The notes beneath the pieces were generated by a model. It saw only the letters and a program-made list of their open reading frames with translations, ran no database searches and had not been told where the DNA came from. DNA of 5,915 nucleotides from JACQXM01 sp964569425 (GTDB lineage: Bacteria; Planctomycetota; Phycisphaerae; UBA1845), in assembly GCA_964569425.1 (NCBI GenBank), contig CAZMVD010000185.1, positions 1 to 5,915 of the forward strand, in the 5' to 3' direction. Position 1 is the first letter of the stretch; the number at the start of each line of letters is the position of its first letter. Below are positions 3,993-5,915 of the stretch, piece after piece. A program made the position numbers and the translations under genes.

Positions 3993-5915
3993 ATGACCGA
4001 TTCAAACGCAACACACGATCGGCGCCCGCAGGCGGTGGCGGCCTTTGGGTTTGTGCTGCAACTCGCCTCGTTCGGAATCCTGCTCGGGGTTTCGTTCTGG
4101 GCCCGATCCGATGCCATCGCTGCGGTCGCCCGGTTCATGCTCATCGGGATTCCCACCTGGCTGGTCCTGTTTCTGATCTTCAAACAGGTGCGCCGCGTCC
4201 GAACCGAAGCGCTGGAAACCGCGGAACTGAAACGCGCCCGCGCCGAAGGCGGCAGCGAGGCCATCTTCGGCCTGGATGACGAATCGCTGCTTCTCGAACA
4301 GAACCGCCTCTTGTGGATGATCCGCTGGCTGCTCCCCGGCGTCACCGTGCTCATGTCCATCGTGCTCCTCGCCGGGCACTGGGTCGGCTGGGGTTGGTCG
4401 CTCGAATCCGCATTCCAGTCTGCCGGGGAAGGTTCGCTCCGGCGAACCCAGCATCCCACCATGATGATGTGGTTCGTCGTATTCGTCGGCTTCCTGTGTT
4501 TCCTCTACGCCCGCTATGCCATTGCCCTGTCTCGCATGGCAAACTGGCGATTGCTCCGGGCCGGCGCGACCTGCATGGCCGGCAACGCCGTCGCCTGCCT
4601 CGGCCTCGCCATCGCTCTCATGGCCGGCTCCACCATCGAATGGGCCGAGCCGCTCGTCGCCTATCTGGTGCGCATCGTGCTCGTGGTCATCGGAATCGAG
4701 TTTACCGCAAACTTCATCCTCGATTTCTATCGTCCTCGAACGCCCGGCATCCTCCCGCGCCCCTCATTCGAAAGTCGCCTGATGAGCCTGGTCAGCGAAC
4801 CGGGCAGCATCGCACGGTCCATTGCCGACGCCATCAACTACCAGTTCGGCTTCGAGGTCAGCTCCACCTGGTTCTATCAACTGCTCCAGCGCTGGCTGTT
4901 TCCCATCATGGTGGTGACCGGCATCGCCATCATGTCCCTCACCAGCATCGTCATCGTCGACGCCGACGAGCAAGTCGTCGTGGAGCGCTTCGGCCGCCTC
5001 GTCGCCGAACCCGACGAAGTCCTCGAGCCAGGCATCCACTTCAAATGGCCATTTCCCATGGACGTCGTCTACCGCGCCCCCGTCCGCCGCGTCGGCGAGG
5101 TCGTCATCGGCGAATCTACCCAGGACGACGACCACAGCACCGACAAGGCCGTGATCTGGACCGAAGCTCACGATTATGTGCCCGAACTGATGCTGCTGGT
5201 CGCCTCGCCCGAACTCGTTCGGATCTCAGCCGACGCAGACCTCACCCGCAACGACGCCCCCGAAACCCAAAGCGTCGCCGTCAGTCTGCTCATGGCCTCC
5301 GTGCCCATTGAATACCGCATCAAGGACATCAAGAAGTACCTCTACCAATACGACGACCCCAGGAAACTACTGGAGTGTGCCGCCTATCAGTACTTGTGCA
5401 ACCACGCGGCCGGTGTCGATATCGACGAACTGATCGGGCCCGGTCGTGAAGCCTTCAACCGCGAACTGCGCGCCCTCTTGCAGCAGCGCGTCGATGAACT
5501 CGACCTCGGGGTCGAAATTGTCTTTGTCGGATTGCGCGGGGCTCATCCCCCGGCCGAAAACCGCGTGGCCGAGGCATTCCAATCGGTCGTCTCTGCCCAG
5601 ACCCGCATGGCCGCGACCATTCATGCCGCACACGGCGAAGCCCGCCGCATGCTCACCGCTGCCGCCGGTACCGAGGCACGAGCCAAAGCTCTGGATCAAG
5701 CCATCCGCGAACGCGATCAGCTCCAGGCCATTCCGGCGGCAGACCCCGCAGCACTCGCCGTGGCCCGGCAACGTGTAGAGGCACTGCTCGTGGGGGATCC
5801 TGCCACCGGCGTGGCGCCCCTCAGCGGCCAGGCAGCGGCCCTGCTGGCCGAGGCACGTTCGCAAGCCAGCCGGCAGATCACCGATGCCGCGTCCAAGGTA
5901 CGGGTCTTCGGGGCC
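3993..5915 (+). CDS. HflK-type SPFH/Band 7 membrane protein with polytopic N-terminus, 3' partial
   Basis: A reading frame of 641 codons without a stop reaches the window edge, so the C-terminus is missing. Hydrophobic segments near 15-35, 45-64, 110-128, 157-178, 190-212 and 220-240 form an unusual N-terminal membrane domain. A seventh segment (303-323) leads into the SPFH domain, marked by VDADEQVVVERFGRL (322-336), PGIHFKWPFPMDVV (346-359), VPIEYRIKD (437-445) and PPAENRVAEAFQSVVSAQ (519-536). An Ala/Arg/Glu-rich probable coiled coil follows (from about 525). HflK, with HflC, forms a ring-like complex that modulates the membrane protease FtsH. Bacterial HflK is usually near 420 residues with one membrane segment, so this is an enlarged version. 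The ATG at 3993 has GGGG 3 bases upstream. TTG at 3984, with AGGGG 5 bases before it, is an alternative start, and a stop at 3966 prevents anything longer. HflC may follow beyond the edge. A flotillin-like role without FtsH remains possible. Confidence 0.88.
   Translation, partial: MTDSNATHDRRPQAVAAFGFVLQLASFGILLGVSFWARSDAIAAVARFMLIGIPTWLVLFLIFKQVRRVRTEALETAELKRARAEGGSEAIFGLDDESLLLEQNRLLWMIRWLLPGVTVLMSIVLLAGHWVGWGWSLESAFQSAGEGSLRRTQHPTMMMWFVVFVGFLCFLYARYAIALSRMANWRLLRAGATCMAGNAVACLGLAIALMAGSTIEWAEPLVAYLVRIVLVVIGIEFTANFILDFYRPRTPGILPRPSFESRLMSLVSEPGSIARSIADAINYQFGFEVSSTWFYQLLQRWLFPIMVVTGIAIMSLTSIVIVDADEQVVVERFGRLVAEPDEVLEPGIHFKWPFPMDVVYRAPVRRVGEVVIGESTQDDDHSTDKAVIWTEAHDYVPELMLLVASPELVRISADADLTRNDAPETQSVAVSLLMASVPIEYRIKDIKKYLYQYDDPRKLLECAAYQYLCNHAAGVDIDELIGPGREAFNRELRALLQQRVDELDLGVEIVFVGLRGAHPPAENRVAEAFQSVVSAQTRMAATIHAAHGEARRMLTAAAGTEARAKALDQAIRERDQLQAIPAADPAALAVARQRVEALLVGDPATGVAPLSGQAAALLAEARSQASRQITDAASKVRVFGA

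Noticed and set aside
3794..4462. Minus-strand frames of 222 and 150 residues over the start of the SPFH gene
   Set aside because: Antisense shadows of the SPFH N-terminus; they also run across the divergent promoter region.
4313..5311. 332-residue plus-strand frame
   Set aside because: An Arg/His/Pro-rich alternate frame inside the SPFH gene, with no domain pattern.

Overview
The window looks like ordinary chromosome from a GC-rich Gram-negative bacterium. A member of the Planctomycetota is my best guess, but this is inference. It rests on high GC, a lipoprotein whose signal peptide runs into an Asn/Asp repeat linker, and an HflK-type SPFH protein with an unusual multi-spanning N-terminus. 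There is no rRNA or other phylogenetic marker to settle it.

Layout from left to right. Positions 1-707 hold a small REP-associated tyrosine (Y1, HUH) transposase gene on the minus strand. It is bracketed by inverted copies of a roughly 84-bp, three-hairpin repeat, and a further partial copy runs off the left edge. Positions 708-917 show nothing recognisable. Positions 918-955 form a strong hairpin terminator serving the next minus-strand gene. Positions 989-2326 (minus) encode a secreted lipoprotein with an Asn/Asp-rich tether and a probable beta-propeller. Positions 2327-2797 are a long gap containing one doubtful ORF. Positions 2798-3775 (minus) encode an ABC-2 type membrane permease. Positions 3776-3992 are a divergent intergenic region with a good candidate sigma-70-like promoter, two dyads and a possible overlapping opposite promoter. 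From 3993 to the right edge the plus strand encodes an SPFH/Band 7 protein of HflK type that is still open at the window end. It does not appear as a closed ORF because no stop codon lies inside the window.

How the parts relate. The permease and the SPFH gene are divergent and share one compact control region, so they may be co-regulated. Both encode envelope proteins. The lipoprotein lies downstream of the permease on the same strand but 471 bp away and has its own ribosome binding site, so it is probably a separate unit. The transposase and its repeats form an independent module. The most interesting item is that module: a transposase gene tightly framed by structured inverted repeats whose central hairpin shows a compensatory base-pair change between copies.
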